The notes: generated from the letters alone by a model not told the origin. A stretch of DNA of 64,000 nucleotides from an uncultured Pseudomonadales bacterium (GCA_943787425.1 CALSMJ010000005.1:310001-374000), one strand, 5' to 3'. Positions 51,818 through 61,726 are shown, numbered from the stretch's first letter. Numbers and translations: made by a program.

Positions 51818-53134
51818 ATGGCCAATCTAGAGCGCCTACAACCGCAGTGGCTGCTGCCGATCCGACCGAGCGCGACCCTTCTGACCGATCATGACCTGGT
51901 TCATGACGGCGGTCAGATCGTCGCCATTCTACCTCGTAAAACGGCCGATCAAGACTACCCTCAAGCCACCTGCCTGCCTTTGCCAGGCAAGGTGCTCATG
52001 CCGGGACTCATTAACTGCCATGGTCACGCCGCTATGACGCTATTACGCGGCTATGCCGATGACTTCAAACTCATGACCTGGCTAAATGACTACATCTGGC
52101 CCGCCGAAGCCAAGTGGGTGAATCGCGAATTCGTCGAAGCCGGGGCGTGGCTGGCGGCAACCGAGATGGTACAGTCGGGTACAACCTGCGCCGCTGACAG
52201 TTATTTTTACCCCGAATCAACGGTGGCAGGGTTTGCAAAGGTCGGTGTGCGCAGTCAAGTCACAACGCCCATCTTGAGTTTTCCCAGTGCCTGGGCAGAT
52301 TCTGAACAACAGTATCTCGATAAAAGTCTCAATTTCTTTGAATGGGCCGTGGGGAGACCAAACTTAACCACCGGTTTCGCACCCCACGCCCCGTATACGG
52401 TCTCAGATACTGGCTTCGAACAGATCCTTCGATACAGCGAGGACCTAGATCTAACGATTCATCTCCACTTGCACGAATCGCAAGAGGAAATCACCCTGCA
52501 TCAAGCCGAAAACGGCAACCGTCCAATCGCAAGACTACAGGCGTTAGGCCTGATCAATTCACGCCTTCAAGCTGTGCACATGACCGACCTTACTGAGATC
52601 GAGATCGATCAACTGGCCGCGGCAAAGGTTCGCATCGCTCACTGCCCGGAGTCTAATCTCAAACTCGCCAGCGGCATTTGTCCAACGCCACGTCTCCTGA
52701 GCAGCGGCATCATCGTCGGACTCGGCACCGATGGCGCGGCCAGTAATAACGACCTAGATATGTTCCAAGAGCTCCGCACCGCGGCAATGCTCGCCAAACT
52801 CACCACGGGCGACCCAACCGCGCTAGACGCTTTCAGCGCGCTCGAAATGGCAACCATCGGTGGCGCCAAATTTTTAGGCTTATCTGACCTGATTGGCAGC
52901 CTGGAGCCCGGGAAAGCCGCTGACATGATTGCCGTCGATCTGAGCGACATTCGACATCAGCCGGTGTATCATCCGATGTCGCAATTGGCCTACACCGCAA
53001 CCGGTCAAGATGTCACGCATACTTGGGTTGCAGGCTGTTTATTATATGCAGAAAGGCAACATCATTCGTCGGATGTCGCCGCGCTCACCGCTGAGGTTGC
53101 GCAGTGGCAGACCAAAATTCAAGGGATTTCATGA
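51818..53134 (+). CDS. mtaD: 5-methylthioadenosine / S-adenosylhomocysteine deaminase (TRZ/ATZ family amidohydrolase)
   Basis: 438 residues. The metal site H-x-H is in MPGLINCHGHAAMTLLRG, further ligands are in HLHLHESQEEI and RIAHCPESNLKLASG, and the Asp is in LGTDGAASNNDLDMFQE. The family also contains chlorohydrolases, but the position immediately before ubiG and the FAPHAPYTVSD segment match MtaD of Pseudomonas. It deaminates methylthioadenosine to methylthioinosine in purine and methionine salvage. Its stop overlaps the ubiG start as ATGA. Confidence 0.88.
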   Translation: MANLERLQPQWLLPIRPSATLLTDHDLVHDGGQIVAILPRKTADQDYPQATCLPLPGKVLMPGLINCHGHAAMTLLRGYADDFKLMTWLNDYIWPAEAKWVNREFVEAGAWLAATEMVQSGTTCAADSYFYPESTVAGFAKVGVRSQVTTPILSFPSAWADSEQQYLDKSLNFFEWAVGRPNLTTGFAPHAPYTVSDTGFEQILRYSEDLDLTIHLHLHESQEEITLHQAENGNRPIARLQALGLINSRLQAVHMTDLTEIEIDQLAAAKVRIAHCPESNLKLASGICPTPRLLSSGIIVGLGTDGAASNNDLDMFQELRTAAMLAKLTTGDPTALDAFSALEMATIGGAKFLGLSDLIGSLEPGKAADMIAVDLSDIRHQPVYHPMSQLAYTATGQDVTHTWVAGCLLYAERQHHSSDVAALTAEVAQWQTKIQGIS

Positions 53135-53841
53135 CCACCTCAGACAACGTTGATCCGATCGAAATTCAAAAGTTCGAGGACATGGCGCGCCGGTGGTGGG
53201 ATCCTGATAGCGAATTCAAGCCTTTGCATGCGATTAATCCGCTTCGGATGAACTACATTGCTGAACGCGCCAAGCTCGCTGGCAAGCGTGTCCTCGATAT
53301 TGGCTGCGGCGGCGGCTTATTAACCGAGGCCTTGGCAACGGCTGAGGCCTCGGTCACGGGCATCGACATGGGCACCTTACCCTTGCAAGTCGCCAAGCTC
53401 CACCAACACGAGTCCAATCTTGATATCGAGTATCTTCAGTCCACCGCAGAAGATTATGCTGAACAGCATGCTGGCACCTTTGACGTTGTGACCTGTCTTG
53501 AGATGTTGGAGCATGTCCCCGACCCTGATTCCATCATCAACGCCTGCTCGAAACTCTTAAAGCCGGGGGGTGATCTATTTCTTTCTACGATTAATCGCAA
53601 CCCGAAGTCTTATCTTTTTGCGATCATCGGCGCCGAATACTTTTTACGACTGCTACCCAGGGGCACCCACGACTACCAAAAGTTCATCCGGCCCTCGGAG
53701 CTGGCCGCCAGCCTGCGGACCCACCAGTTTGATTTGCGGGACCTTAAGGGCATGACCTATAACCCGATCACACAGCATTATGCGTTGAGCGAGGACACGC
53801 AAGTTAACTACCTGATGCACGCGCGTTATGAACCCAGTTAA
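53131..53841 (+). CDS. ubiG: Ubiquinone biosynthesis O-methyltransferase
   Basis: 236 residues from the ATG at 53131, which overlaps the mtaD stop; the longer frame from 53104 is inside mtaD. DPIEIQKFEDMARRWWDPDSE is the UbiG start signature, SAM motif I is VLDIGCGGGLLTEAL, and FLSTINRNPKSYLFAIIGAEY is the membrane-contact segment. It performs both O-methylations in ubiquinone synthesis. It overlaps the following SDR by 14 bp. Confidence 0.97.
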   Translation: MTTSDNVDPIEIQKFEDMARRWWDPDSEFKPLHAINPLRMNYIAERAKLAGKRVLDIGCGGGLLTEALATAEASVTGIDMGTLPLQVAKLHQHESNLDIEYLQSTAEDYAEQHAGTFDVVTCLEMLEHVPDPDSIINACSKLLKPGGDLFLSTINRNPKSYLFAIIGAEYFLRLLPRGTHDYQKFIRPSELAASLRTHQFDLRDLKGMTYNPITQHYALSEDTQVNYLMHARYEPS

Positions 53842-54610
53842 ATTTAATGCCGAACCCAATAGCTTTGCTGGCCGCGTCATTCTGATTACCGGCGCCACGT
53901 CTGGCATTGGACGAAGCTTGGCACTCGGTCTTGCACAACTCGGCGCGACGGTTTTATTGTTAGGTCGCGACGTTGCGGCGCTTGAAGCACTTTTTGATAA
54001 AATCAAAGACAGCCACCATCCCGAGCCTGGGATTGTGCCGTTTGATCTGAGTCAGGACGACCCTGAACGGCTTAGCACCCTTAAACAGGTTATTACCGAA
54101 CGCTATGGCGTCTTAGACGGGCTCATTCATAATGCTGCGATACTTGGCGATCGCGTCCCGTTTGAACACTACAACATGACCACTTGGGCGCAAGTATTTC
54201 GCACCAACTTCGAGTCCCCGGTTGCCTTGACCCAGGCGCTACTACCGCTACTGCAGCAATCGAGCGGTGGCGCGCTGATTTTTACAAGCTCGAGTGTTGG
54301 CTACTCGCCCAAAGCCTACTGGGGCGCCTATGCTGCCTCAAAATACGCCTTAGAAGGCGTTGCATCCTTGCTCAGCGAAGAACTCGAGAACACGTCCGAC
54401 ATTCGTGTAAGTGTCGTAAACCCTGGGGCCACTCGAACAAAGATGCGCCAAGCGGCTTATCCTTCTGAGGATCCGGCATCCGTCAAACCGCCGGAAGATC
54501 TGTTAGCACTTTTTACTTACCTACTCAGCGCAACCTCAGGCGCACCGCGCGGCCATCGCTTTCAAAGTAACGGCAATCATCAACCGCTTGTGCGCAGGAC
54601 TAACGATTAG
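53828..54610 (+). CDS. yciK: YciK-family short-chain dehydrogenase
   Basis: 260 residues. TGATSGIGRSLAL (cofactor), HNAAILGDR, a catalytic Ser in FTSSSVGYSPK and Y-A-A-S-K are present. The sequence and its place after ubiG match YciK, an SDR of uncertain substrate. In Pseudomonas a phosphatase gene (mupP) separates ubiG from yciK; here they overlap. It converges with rluB and overlaps its end by 11 bp. Confidence 0.88.
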   Translation: MNPVKFNAEPNSFAGRVILITGATSGIGRSLALGLAQLGATVLLLGRDVAALEALFDKIKDSHHPEPGIVPFDLSQDDPERLSTLKQVITERYGVLDGLIHNAAILGDRVPFEHYNMTTWAQVFRTNFESPVALTQALLPLLQQSSGGALIFTSSSVGYSPKAYWGAYAASKYALEGVASLLSEELENTSDIRVSVVNPGATRTKMRQAAYPSEDPASVKPPEDLLALFTYLLSATSGAPRGHRFQSNGNHQPLVRRTND

Positions 54611-55373
54611 ATCGACCTTTGCGCGGTTGAGTCATGGGTGGCGGCGTTAGGCCAGCCAGCAGGTAAAGATCCTGCTCGTCCTTCCCTAGAATCTCAGTAT
54701 AGCGACCCGATTTCACCGCGGCAGGAATAAAGAAACTGCCAAAACGGACCCGTTTGAGCCGACTTACCGTCAGTCCTTGGGATTCGAACAACCGCCGAAC
54801 TTCCCGGTTGCGCCCCTCGGTCAACGCTACGTAATACCATTGATTTGCCCCAGACTCATCCCGACCCTTTCGGACGTCCGAAAATTTCGCCACACCGTCT
54901 TCCAACAGAACGCCATCGGTTAAGGCCCGCAACTGCTCATCGCTGACATCACCCAAGACTCGGACCGCATACTCACGATCAATATTACTGCGGGGGTGCA
55001 TCAGGCGATTGGCTAACGCGCCGTCCGTGGTCAACAGCAAAAGCCCACTGGTATTAAAATCGAGCCGGCCGACAGAAATCCAACGCTGATTATTCAGCTT
55101 AGGCAGCCGATTGAAAACGGTTGGACGCCCTTCCGGATCGTCCCGCGTGCAGATTTGGCCCGTCGGCTTGTTGTAAAGCAAATGCCGATGTTTCTGAGCG
55201 ACCTGCATAATCGTCTTGCCATCAACGACGATCTTATCTTCGATTCCAACGCGATCACCGATCGTTGCGACCTGACCGTTCACCATTACCCGGCCCGCCT
55301 CGATCCAACCCTCCATCGTTCGGCGACTGCCAAAACCCACGGTTGCCAATACTTTTTGCAGCTTTTCAGTCAT
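54600..55373 (-). CDS. rluB: 23S rRNA pseudouridine synthase B
   Basis: 257 residues. An S4 RNA-binding domain (about 1-60: LQKVLATVGFGSRRTMEGWI) is followed by the RsuA-family catalytic domain with GRLDFNTSGLLLLTTDG (catalytic Asp in RLD) and EGRNREVRRLFESQGL. It modifies U2605 of 23S rRNA in E. coli. It follows scpB, the usual neighbour. It lacks the long basic tail of E. coli and Pseudomonas RluB. Confidence 0.93.
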   Translation of the reverse strand: MTEKLQKVLATVGFGSRRTMEGWIEAGRVMVNGQVATIGDRVGIEDKIVVDGKTIMQVAQKHRHLLYNKPTGQICTRDDPEGRPTVFNRLPKLNNQRWISVGRLDFNTSGLLLLTTDGALANRLMHPRSNIDREYAVRVLGDVSDEQLRALTDGVLLEDGVAKFSDVRKGRDESGANQWYYVALTEGRNREVRRLFESQGLTVSRLKRVRFGSFFIPAAVKSGRYTEILGKDEQDLYLLAGLTPPPMTQPRKGRSNR

Positions 55374-55397
55374 CTCGACAGCGCCTGTATCATGGGC

Positions 55398-56390
55398 TTA
55401 GTGGGGCGTCTTGTTATCATCAGCATCCTCCGAAAAGGCTGCTTTCAGGATATCCGCGTTTGTATCTCCTTCTCCTGCCCGTGCGATCTCCAAGCGCTCA
55501 ACTGACGCCTGCTGCCCAGTTTCTGTCGCATCCGAAGACCCGGTATTGGCCAAGGTGTCGCCGCCATCGTCATCCCGTTGGTGTTCAGAGGAATGCGCGT
55601 CGATCACCGAGCCATCCGTTGCAACCTTCGCTTCATCTTCGCTAACCAATTTATCATCAGCGTCCTCTAAATCGTCGTCATTGTCGTGCACAGCTGGCGA
55701 GGCCATGACGCGGCGAATATTCTCTCGAATGGTGTCTACGGTCGTTGCAACCTCATCAAGATCTGTGTCTTGTAGGATCTCAGCCTCGGCATCCTCATCG
55801 CTCAGGACAATGGTTTTCATTTCGATCAGGGGCTCATCCAAGTCCAAACGACTCGTCATCTCATCTAGATCTCGAATTTCTGATAAGGTCGGCAACTCAT
55901 CCAAATTCGACAAATTAAAGTAATCCAAAAAACTTTTGGTTGTTGCATACATTGCAGGCCGGCCAGGCACATCGCGATGACCCACAATTCGAATCCATTC
56001 CCGCTCAAGCAAGCTTCGGATAATATTCGTTGAGACCGCAACACCTCGAACCTCTTCAATATCACCGCGGGTAATTGGCTGCTTGTAAGCAATCAAGGCA
56101 AGCGTTTCAAGCAAAGCACGGGTATACCGCTGAGGACGCTCTTCCCAAAGGCGGCTCACCCATTCGCCATATTCGCCCCGAACTTGAAATCGATAACCAC
56201 TGGCAAGCTTCTTCAGTTCAAAACCTCGCCCATCGCAATCCGCTTCAATTTCTTCTAAAGCCCGGCGAACCTCGTCTCGGGTCGGCGGGTCCATTTCGAA
56301 CAACGACATTAAATTATCGAGCGACAAAGGGCTTTCCGAGGCCATGATCGCGCCTTCAATAATTTGCTTTAATTTTTCTTGCACGCTCAT
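55398..56390 (-). CDS. scpB: Segregation and condensation protein B, with a long acidic tail
   Basis: 330 residues. The winged-helix pair spans about 1-180 (LIAYKQPITRGDIEEVRGVAVSTNIIRSLLEREWIRIVGHRDVPGRPAMYATTKSFLDYF). The remaining 150 residues are low-complexity and acidic (VHDNDDDLEDADDKLVSEDE), longer than the usual short ScpB tail. It works with ScpA and SMC-like proteins in chromosome compaction. Its start overlaps the scpA stop by 4 bp. Confidence 0.93.
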   Translation of the reverse strand: MSVQEKLKQIIEGAIMASESPLSLDNLMSLFEMDPPTRDEVRRALEEIEADCDGRGFELKKLASGYRFQVRGEYGEWVSRLWEERPQRYTRALLETLALIAYKQPITRGDIEEVRGVAVSTNIIRSLLEREWIRIVGHRDVPGRPAMYATTKSFLDYFNLSNLDELPTLSEIRDLDEMTSRLDLDEPLIEMKTIVLSDEDAEAEILQDTDLDEVATTVDTIRENIRRVMASPAVHDNDDDLEDADDKLVSEDEAKVATDGSVIDAHSSEHQRDDDGGDTLANTGSSDATETGQQASVERLEIARAGEGDTNADILKAAFSEDADDNKTPH

Positions 56391-57268
56391 AAATTTTGCT
56401 CCGCGTTGTCAGAAGCGATCGTTGCCATCCGAAGCCGAATGTGGATTGGCGCAAAGGGTTCGGTCTGAACCAATTCGATCAAGGATTCTTTAATCAACTC
56501 CAGCATGGCGATAAAGGTCACGACAACCCCTGCTCGACCTTCTTCGACACTGAACAACTCTATGAACGGTTCGTACTGATCCCCACGCGCTTGAATGCGA
56601 GCCAGAATATGCGACATCCGCGCTCGCGTTGATAACGGCTCAAGACTGATCTGATGACTGGCATTTTGATCGGTCCGGCGCAATACACCACCTAGTGCGA
56701 TCAATAATTCCTGGAGCTGAACATCCGGTAACGGCTTCGGCCGCGTCGAAACTGGTGCGTCCGCGTTCGCGACCCAAAAATCCCGATTCGACCTGGGTAA
56801 TTCATCAAGATTGAGTGCCGCCGTTTTAAATTGCTCATACTCTTGCAACCGTCGAATCAATTCGGCCCTTGGGTCATCCTCTTCTGCTTCACCGGCGGCT
56901 TGTCGAGGTAACAGCATCCGCGATTTTATCTCAGCAAGCATTGCAGCCATCACCAGATATTCTGCGGCCAGCTCGAACTGTAGCTCCGTCATCAAATCAA
57001 TGTATTGCATGTATTGCTGCGTGATGTCGGCGACGCGAATGTCCAAGATATCCAAGTTTTGTCGCTTAATGAGATACAGCAAAAGATCAAGTGGACCTTC
57101 GAAGGCCTCGAGAAAGACTTCCAGGGCATCAGGCGGAATGTACAGATCATCCGGTAAAGTTGTATACGGCACGCCGGCGACCAGCGCCAATTCACTTTGT
57201 TTGCGTAGGGCCGGTGGTAACCTGGACACCTTGGAATCGTTGTCTACCAGGTCCGAAGAGTCCATCAC
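56387..57268 (-). CDS. scpA: Segregation and condensation protein A (kleisin)
   Basis: 293 residues. FLEAFEGPLDLLLYLIKRQNLDILDI is the ScpA N-terminal SMC-binding signature, then DITQQYMQYIDLM and EYLVMAAMLAEIKSRMLLP, and a C-terminal winged helix (VVTFIAMLELIKESLIELVQTEPF). It bridges the SMC complex. The gene is coupled by 4 bp overlaps on both sides, to trpS (57265-57268) and scpB. Confidence 0.95.
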   Translation of the reverse strand: MMDSSDLVDNDSKVSRLPPALRKQSELALVAGVPYTTLPDDLYIPPDALEVFLEAFEGPLDLLLYLIKRQNLDILDIRVADITQQYMQYIDLMTELQFELAAEYLVMAAMLAEIKSRMLLPRQAAGEAEEDDPRAELIRRLQEYEQFKTAALNLDELPRSNRDFWVANADAPVSTRPKPLPDVQLQELLIALGGVLRRTDQNASHQISLEPLSTRARMSHILARIQARGDQYEPFIELFSVEEGRAGVVVTFIAMLELIKESLIELVQTEPFAPIHIRLRMATIASDNAEQNL

Positions 57269-58485
57269 AGTGACCTGTAATCTAAGCCCATCGCAGCCCG
57301 AACTTCTTCGAGGGTCTCGCGCGCCTGGGTTCGAGCCTTCTCACACCCTTCGGCAATAATACTTCGTACCAAATCAGGGCTTTCTTCAAATTGCAGCGCG
57401 CGCTCTCGCATGGGTTGCTGCTCTTGCAAAATCGCTTCGATTAAAGGCCCCTTGCAGTCCAAGCAGCCAATACCAGCTGTCTTACAACCTTCGGTGATCC
57501 AGGCCTGAGTGGCCGGATTTGAATAGATCTTATGCAAATCGAATACCGGACACTTCTTGGGATCCCCAGGATCAGTTCGCTTAACCCGCGCGGGATCCGT
57601 GGTCATGGTTTTGACTTTTTTGGTGACGGCGTCGGGGTCTTCGCGCAGAGAGATCGTATTGTTATAACTTTTGGACATCTTTTGTCCATCAAGACCCGGC
57701 ATCACTGGGTTCTCTGTCAGCAGCGCTTTCGGCTCTGGCAAGATAATCTTCCCAGAACCCTCAGCGTACCCTAGCAATCGGTCGCGGTCACCCAAGGACA
57801 AATTGCCCTGACTGGCAACCAAGGATTGCGCCCGGCTGAGCGATTCCTCGCTGCCTTGTTCAACATAACTGCGACGAAGCTCTCGATACAATTTGCCATG
57901 CTTTCGCCCTAATTTTTTTACAGCTTCTTCAGCAGCCTTCGCAAAGCCCTCATCTCGGCCGAACAGGTGATTGAATCGTCGAGCCAGCTCCCGGGTCATC
58001 TCAACATGCGGCACTTGGTCCGCCCCGACGGGCACTTGCCCGGCGCGATAGATCAAGATGTCCGCACTTTGCAACACCGGGTATCCTAAAAACCCATAGG
58101 TCGACAGATCGCGATCACGCTGTTTGCTAACCTGATCTTTAAAGGTTGGGACCCGCTCAACCCAACTGAGCGGTGTGATCATCGACAAGAGCAAATGCAA
58201 CTCTGCATGCTCAGGTACTTTGGATTGAATAAACAACGTTGTTGAGCTGGGATTAACGCCCGCCGCAAGCCAATCGATCACCATTTGCCAGGTGTTTTCT
58301 TCGATCAGACGGGTTTCTTCATAGTGACTGGTCAGGGCATGCCAATCCGCCACAAAAAAGAAACTCTCGTATTCGAGTTGTAGCTTAACCCAGTTCTTCA
58401 AGACGCCATGGTAGTGGCCAAGATGCAAGCGGCCCGTTGGGCGCATACCAGACAATACTCTGGATTGAGATTCGTTAAGACTCAA
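57265..58485 (-). CDS. trpS: Tryptophanyl-tRNA synthetase
   Basis: 406 residues, class I. The HIGH-like motif is GRLHLGHYHG, the KMSKS motif is GQKMSKSYNN, and GYPVLQSADILIYRAGQVPVGADQVPHVE is the TrpS body. It is longer than the ~330 residues of E. coli TrpS owing to an insertion and tail of the kind seen in Pseudomonas. It carries CDCKGP-like cysteines near the C-terminus (GIGCLDCKGPL). It heads the trpS-scpA-scpB operon. Confidence 0.95.
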   Translation of the reverse strand: MSLNESQSRVLSGMRPTGRLHLGHYHGVLKNWVKLQLEYESFFFVADWHALTSHYEETRLIEENTWQMVIDWLAAGVNPSSTTLFIQSKVPEHAELHLLLSMITPLSWVERVPTFKDQVSKQRDRDLSTYGFLGYPVLQSADILIYRAGQVPVGADQVPHVEMTRELARRFNHLFGRDEGFAKAAEEAVKKLGRKHGKLYRELRRSYVEQGSEESLSRAQSLVASQGNLSLGDRDRLLGYAEGSGKIILPEPKALLTENPVMPGLDGQKMSKSYNNTISLREDPDAVTKKVKTMTTDPARVKRTDPGDPKKCPVFDLHKIYSNPATQAWITEGCKTAGIGCLDCKGPLIEAILQEQQPMRERALQFEESPDLVRSIIAEGCEKARTQARETLEEVRAAMGLDYRSL

Positions 58486-58613
58486 GCAGTTACCTATTTA
58501 ACCCATTGATCGCGTTTGCTGATGCCAGGACCGACAGGCTGGCATCAAACGATACCAACGCGCCTCCGAGGCCATCAGCAGATTATAACCGGCAAGCCTT
58601 GCAAAGTCTCAGC

Positions 58614-59237
58614 TTAGACGCCAAATAGTGCTGGATCCCCGCAACCACGACGCAAAATCTCAGGCGTTGCGCCAGTAAAATCCACGACTGTTGTCGGATC
58701 TAGACCGCCATATCCACCATCAACAATGATCTCGACTTCTTGCTCCAAAACCGTCTTGATATCAAAGGGATCATTTAGGGGATATTCATCGCCCGGCATG
58801 GATAAGGTCGTACTCACGAGGGGGCCTCCGAAAGCCTCTAACAGCGCGCGAATAATTTGATGATCCGGCACACGTAACCCAATCGTTTTTCGCTTCGGCT
58901 GCACCAATCGTTTTGGAACCAGCTTGCTGGCCTCCAAGATGAACGTGTAGGGACCCGGGGTCGCTTGCTTTAAGGCTCGATAAACGGGATTGGGAACCCG
59001 AGCGTACAAGCCCAAGTCCGATAAATCGCGACAGAGCAACGTAAACTCGTGATCTTCCTTTAACTGACGGATGCGTCGAATTCGATCCATCCCACGTTTA
59101 TTGTCCAGACTACAGCCAATGGCATAACAGGCATCCGTCGGATAAACCACCACGCCGCCCTGTTTGAGGCAATCTGCGACCTGCACAACCAATCGATTCT
59201 GCGGATTTTCTGTATGAATATTGAAGAACTGGCCCAT
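58614..59237 (-). CDS. yciO: YciO family Sua5/YrdC-type protein
   Basis: 207 residues from MGQFFNIHTENPQNRL; an in-frame Met 11 codons earlier is less like the family. GGVVVYPTDACYAIGCSLDNKRGMDRIRRIRQLK and TPGPYTFILEAS...KRKTIGLRVPDH are the Sua5/YciO/YrdC fold, with the KRKTIGLR basic patch. YrdC makes threonylcarbamoyl-AMP for tRNA t6A; YciO is a paralogue whose role is less certain. It is divergent from yciB. Confidence 0.9.
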   Translation of the reverse strand: MGQFFNIHTENPQNRLVVQVADCLKQGGVVVYPTDACYAIGCSLDNKRGMDRIRRIRQLKEDHEFTLLCRDLSDLGLYARVPNPVYRALKQATPGPYTFILEASKLVPKRLVQPKRKTIGLRVPDHQIIRALLEAFGGPLVSTTLSMPGDEYPLNDPFDIKTVLEQEVEIIVDGGYGGLDPTTVVDFTGATPEILRRGCGDPALFGV

Positions 59238-59365
59238 GCGCTCAATCTGACATAAAGCGTTTCCGACCACAACTATTAAGCTGCTTGGCGCGGTCAGAAA
59301 TCACAATTTTCGGCAACCCGCCAGAAATGCGGTATCATCCGGACAAATCAAACGTCAGCGAACCC

Positions 59366-59923
59366 ATGACAAAAATCTTAGAATTTGCAACGCCGATCGT
59401 ATTTTTCGTCTGCTGGGTTATAACCGATGATATTTTCTTCAGCACCAAGGCACTGATCGGCATGGTCTGTCTTCAAGCAGGCCTTGAGTACTATTTAACC
59501 AAGACCTTAAAAACGATGACGAAGGTCCTACTCGCAAGCGTTGTGGTCATGGGCGGTCTCACCATCGCCTTTAGGGATGAGACGTTTATTCTTTGGAAAC
59601 CGACCATTTTCAATTGGGTGCTGGCAGCGATCTTAGCAGGCAGTCAGATCGCGTTTGGCAAATCCCTTTTGCGCAGTTTCCTGGGCCAACAACTTCAACT
59701 CCCACAAGCGGCCTGGTTCCGACTGGGATATGGTTGGGCCCTCGGCTTTTTCTTTGCTGGCAGCTTAAACCTTGTGATCGCCTACCAATTTAGTCTAGAT
59801 TTCTGGATGAAATATAAACTATTCGGCGGACCGGTTTTAATTTTTGCCTACACCATTGCAACGGTTGTCTACCTGAACCAAATCGGGGCGCTAACCGATC
59901 CTAAAAAAGACGCCGCGGAGTAA
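59366..59923 (+). CDS. yciB: Inner membrane septation-type protein YciB
   Basis: 185 residues from [17 protein letters not shown]; the frame start at 59285 adds a non-hydrophobic leader. Five membrane helices and the conserved segments [29 protein letters not shown] and [11 protein letters not shown] fit IspA/YciB. It affects cell-envelope integrity and division. It heads a plus-strand run of at least eight close or overlapping genes. Confidence 0.93.
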   Translation: MTKILEFATPIVFFVCWVITDDIFFSTKALIGMVCLQAGLEYYLTKTLKTMTKVLLASVVVMGGLTIAFRDETFILWKPTIFNWVLAAILAGSQIAFGKSLLRSFLGQQLQLPQAAWFRLGYGWALGFFFAGSLNLVIAYQFSLDFWMKYKLFGGPVLIFAYTIATVVYLNQIGALTDPKKDAAE

Positions 59924-59928
59924 AACCC

Positions 59929-60228
59929 ATGCTCTACATTATTATCGGTAAAGATCGGCCGAACAGCCTTGCAGACCGTTTATCGGTGCGGCCGGCCCAT
60001 CTTGATCGCGTTCAGGCACTGCTGGACGAGGGCCGACTCGTCATCGGCGGCCCCATGCCAGCGATCGACAGTGAAAACCCGGGCGAGGCAGGGTTTCTCG
60101 GCTCTGTCATTATTGCGGAATTTGCCTCATTGGAGGCCGCTACAGCCTGGGCTGAGGCTGATCCTTATACTGTGAACGGCATCTTCAAGACGCTTGAGGT
60201 GCACCCTTATAAGCAGGTTTTGCCATGA
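59929..60228 (+). CDS. yciI: YciI family protein
   Basis: 99 residues. [25 protein letters not shown] and [25 protein letters not shown] are the YCII/dimeric alpha-beta barrel signature with the conserved His and Asp. Its biochemical role is not established. It starts 5 bp after yciB and overlaps the next gene by 4 bp. Confidence 0.93.
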   Translation: MLYIIIGKDRPNSLADRLSVRPAHLDRVQALLDEGRLVIGGPMPAIDSENPGEAGFLGSVIIAEFASLEAATAWAEADPYTVNGIFKTLEVHPYKQVLP

Positions 60229-60902
60229 AACAACTGGTGGGCCTGATCTGTCTTGTATTCAGTACCGCAGGCCTTGCAGAAACCCTCTACATTCGAGACA
60301 CCCTGTACCTGCCGCTTCGCGCTGAGCCGCTGGATGCATCAGAACTCATCCGAAAAGGCTTAAAAAGCGGCACCCCGCTCGAGCGCCTTGGCGAGTTGAC
60401 TGACAATGGCTATCGCCGGGTTCGTTTTGAAGAAGATAATGGCAACGTCGTGGAGGGCTACATCCACGATCAATATCTTGTGGATCAACCCATCGCTCGC
60501 ACCCAACTGGAAACACTCAGAGCGAGTCTCGACGCCGCAACCCAAGCGGCGAATGTAGCGCGTGCCGCGTTGGGCGAGGCCACCGAAATTCGCAACGCGG
60601 CGTTAGCAGAGGCCGCAGCGAGTCAGGAACAATTGCGCTTAGCCAACGACGAAATCAACCGAATCACCGCCCTATCTGTCGACGCCATCGACCTAGCCGC
60701 AGCCCTTGAAACAGAACAGCAGCGCACGCGCGAGCAAACCGCTGCAATTCAGGCCTTAAAAGCTCAGCAGAGGGCACTCAGCCAGGACGTTGAACAGCGC
60801 TGGTTTCTTATCGGTGGCGCTGTGGTCTTCAGCGGGGCGCTCATTGGATTCTGGGCTAGCCGGCGCATTTATCATCGCGGCTTTTCTGGAGGCTGGGGCT
60901 AA
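60225..60902 (+). CDS. SH3-domain envelope protein with coiled coil and C-terminal anchor (TIGR04211/YgiM-like)
   Basis: 225 residues. A signal peptide (to about residue 18) is followed by a bacterial SH3 domain at 20-85 ([14 protein letters not shown]...[10 protein letters not shown]), then a long coiled coil at about 90-190 (Ala/Glu/Gln-rich) and a membrane segment ([18 protein letters not shown]) near the C-terminus with a short basic tail. It is probably anchored in the inner membrane with the SH3 in the periplasm. The partner is unknown. Its stop overlaps the pdxJ start as TAATG. Confidence 0.85.
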   Translation: MKQLVGLICLVFSTAGLAETLYIRDTLYLPLRAEPLDASELIRKGLKSGTPLERLGELTDNGYRRVRFEEDNGNVVEGYIHDQYLVDQPIARTQLETLRASLDAATQAANVARAALGEATEIRNAALAEAAASQEQLRLANDEINRITALSVDAIDLAAALETEQQRTREQTAAIQALKAQQRALSQDVEQRWFLIGGAVVFSGALIGFWASRRIYHRGFSGGWG

Positions 60903-61669
60903 TGGCCCTGCTGAGCGTTAACCTGAATAAAGTTGCGCTGTTGCGAAATTCACGCGACACCGCAATTCCAAGCGTGATTGACGCCGCCAAAACCTGCATC
61001 GATTGCGGTGCACGCGGCATCACCGTTCACCCAAGGCCCGATCAGCGGCACATCCGTGTCTCGGATGTCTATGATCTCAAGACCTTCTTAGTAGATTACC
61101 CAGGTGTTGAGTTCAACATTGAGGGCAATCCCTTGGAAGGCCCTCAGTCCAATGGTTATCCAGGGTTTATGCAACTCATCGAAGCCATCAAACCGGATCA
61201 GTGCACCCTTGTCCCGGATAATCCGGCGCAACTCACCAGTGATCATGGCTGGAACATCAATCAAAATCACAATATTTTGTCGCCAATTCTTGAACGACTG
61301 CATACTTGGTCCATTCGATCGAGCGTTTTCTTGGACGCCGACCCGTCTCAAATACCGCTTGCTCAGCAACTCGACATTCAACGTGTCGAACTGTACACCG
61401 GCCCTTACGCCAAGCACTTTGACCCGGAGCAACCCCTCAAGAGCCTTACCGACTACCAGGAAACTGCGCGCGCAGCAGAAAAAGCAGGGATCGGCGTCAA
61501 TGCCGGGCACGACTTGAATCTCGCTAATCTGCCCGCTTTTGTTGCCGGGATTCCCGAGCTAAAAGAAGTCTCGATCGGGCACGCCTTGATCACCGATGCC
61601 CTTTGGCTCGGATTGCCTGAAACCGTCAAACGATATCTTAAAGCAGTTAATCGAGTAGACGGCCTTTAA
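60902..61669 (+). CDS. pdxJ: Pyridoxine 5'-phosphate synthase
   Basis: 255 residues, a TIM barrel. LSVNLNKVALLRNSR (substrate N-terminal loop), ITVHPRPDQRHI (catalytic His), FNIEGNP (catalytic Glu) and NAGHDLNLANL near the end are diagnostic. It joins 1-deoxyxylulose 5-phosphate and 3-amino-1-hydroxyacetone phosphate to form vitamin B6. Finding it inside a yci-type run rather than next to recO/acpS is noteworthy, as PdxJ commonly sits after recO. Confidence 0.95.
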   Translation: MALLSVNLNKVALLRNSRDTAIPSVIDAAKTCIDCGARGITVHPRPDQRHIRVSDVYDLKTFLVDYPGVEFNIEGNPLEGPQSNGYPGFMQLIEAIKPDQCTLVPDNPAQLTSDHGWNINQNHNILSPILERLHTWSIRSSVFLDADPSQIPLAQQLDIQRVELYTGPYAKHFDPEQPLKSLTDYQETARAAEKAGIGVNAGHDLNLANLPAFVAGIPELKEVSIGHALITDALWLGLPETVKRYLKAVNRVDGL

Positions 61670-61726
61670 CGTGCCGCTCGGAACCAGTATGATCTACGCC
61701 CTCAATTCATGTCTAAAAAGGTCACC

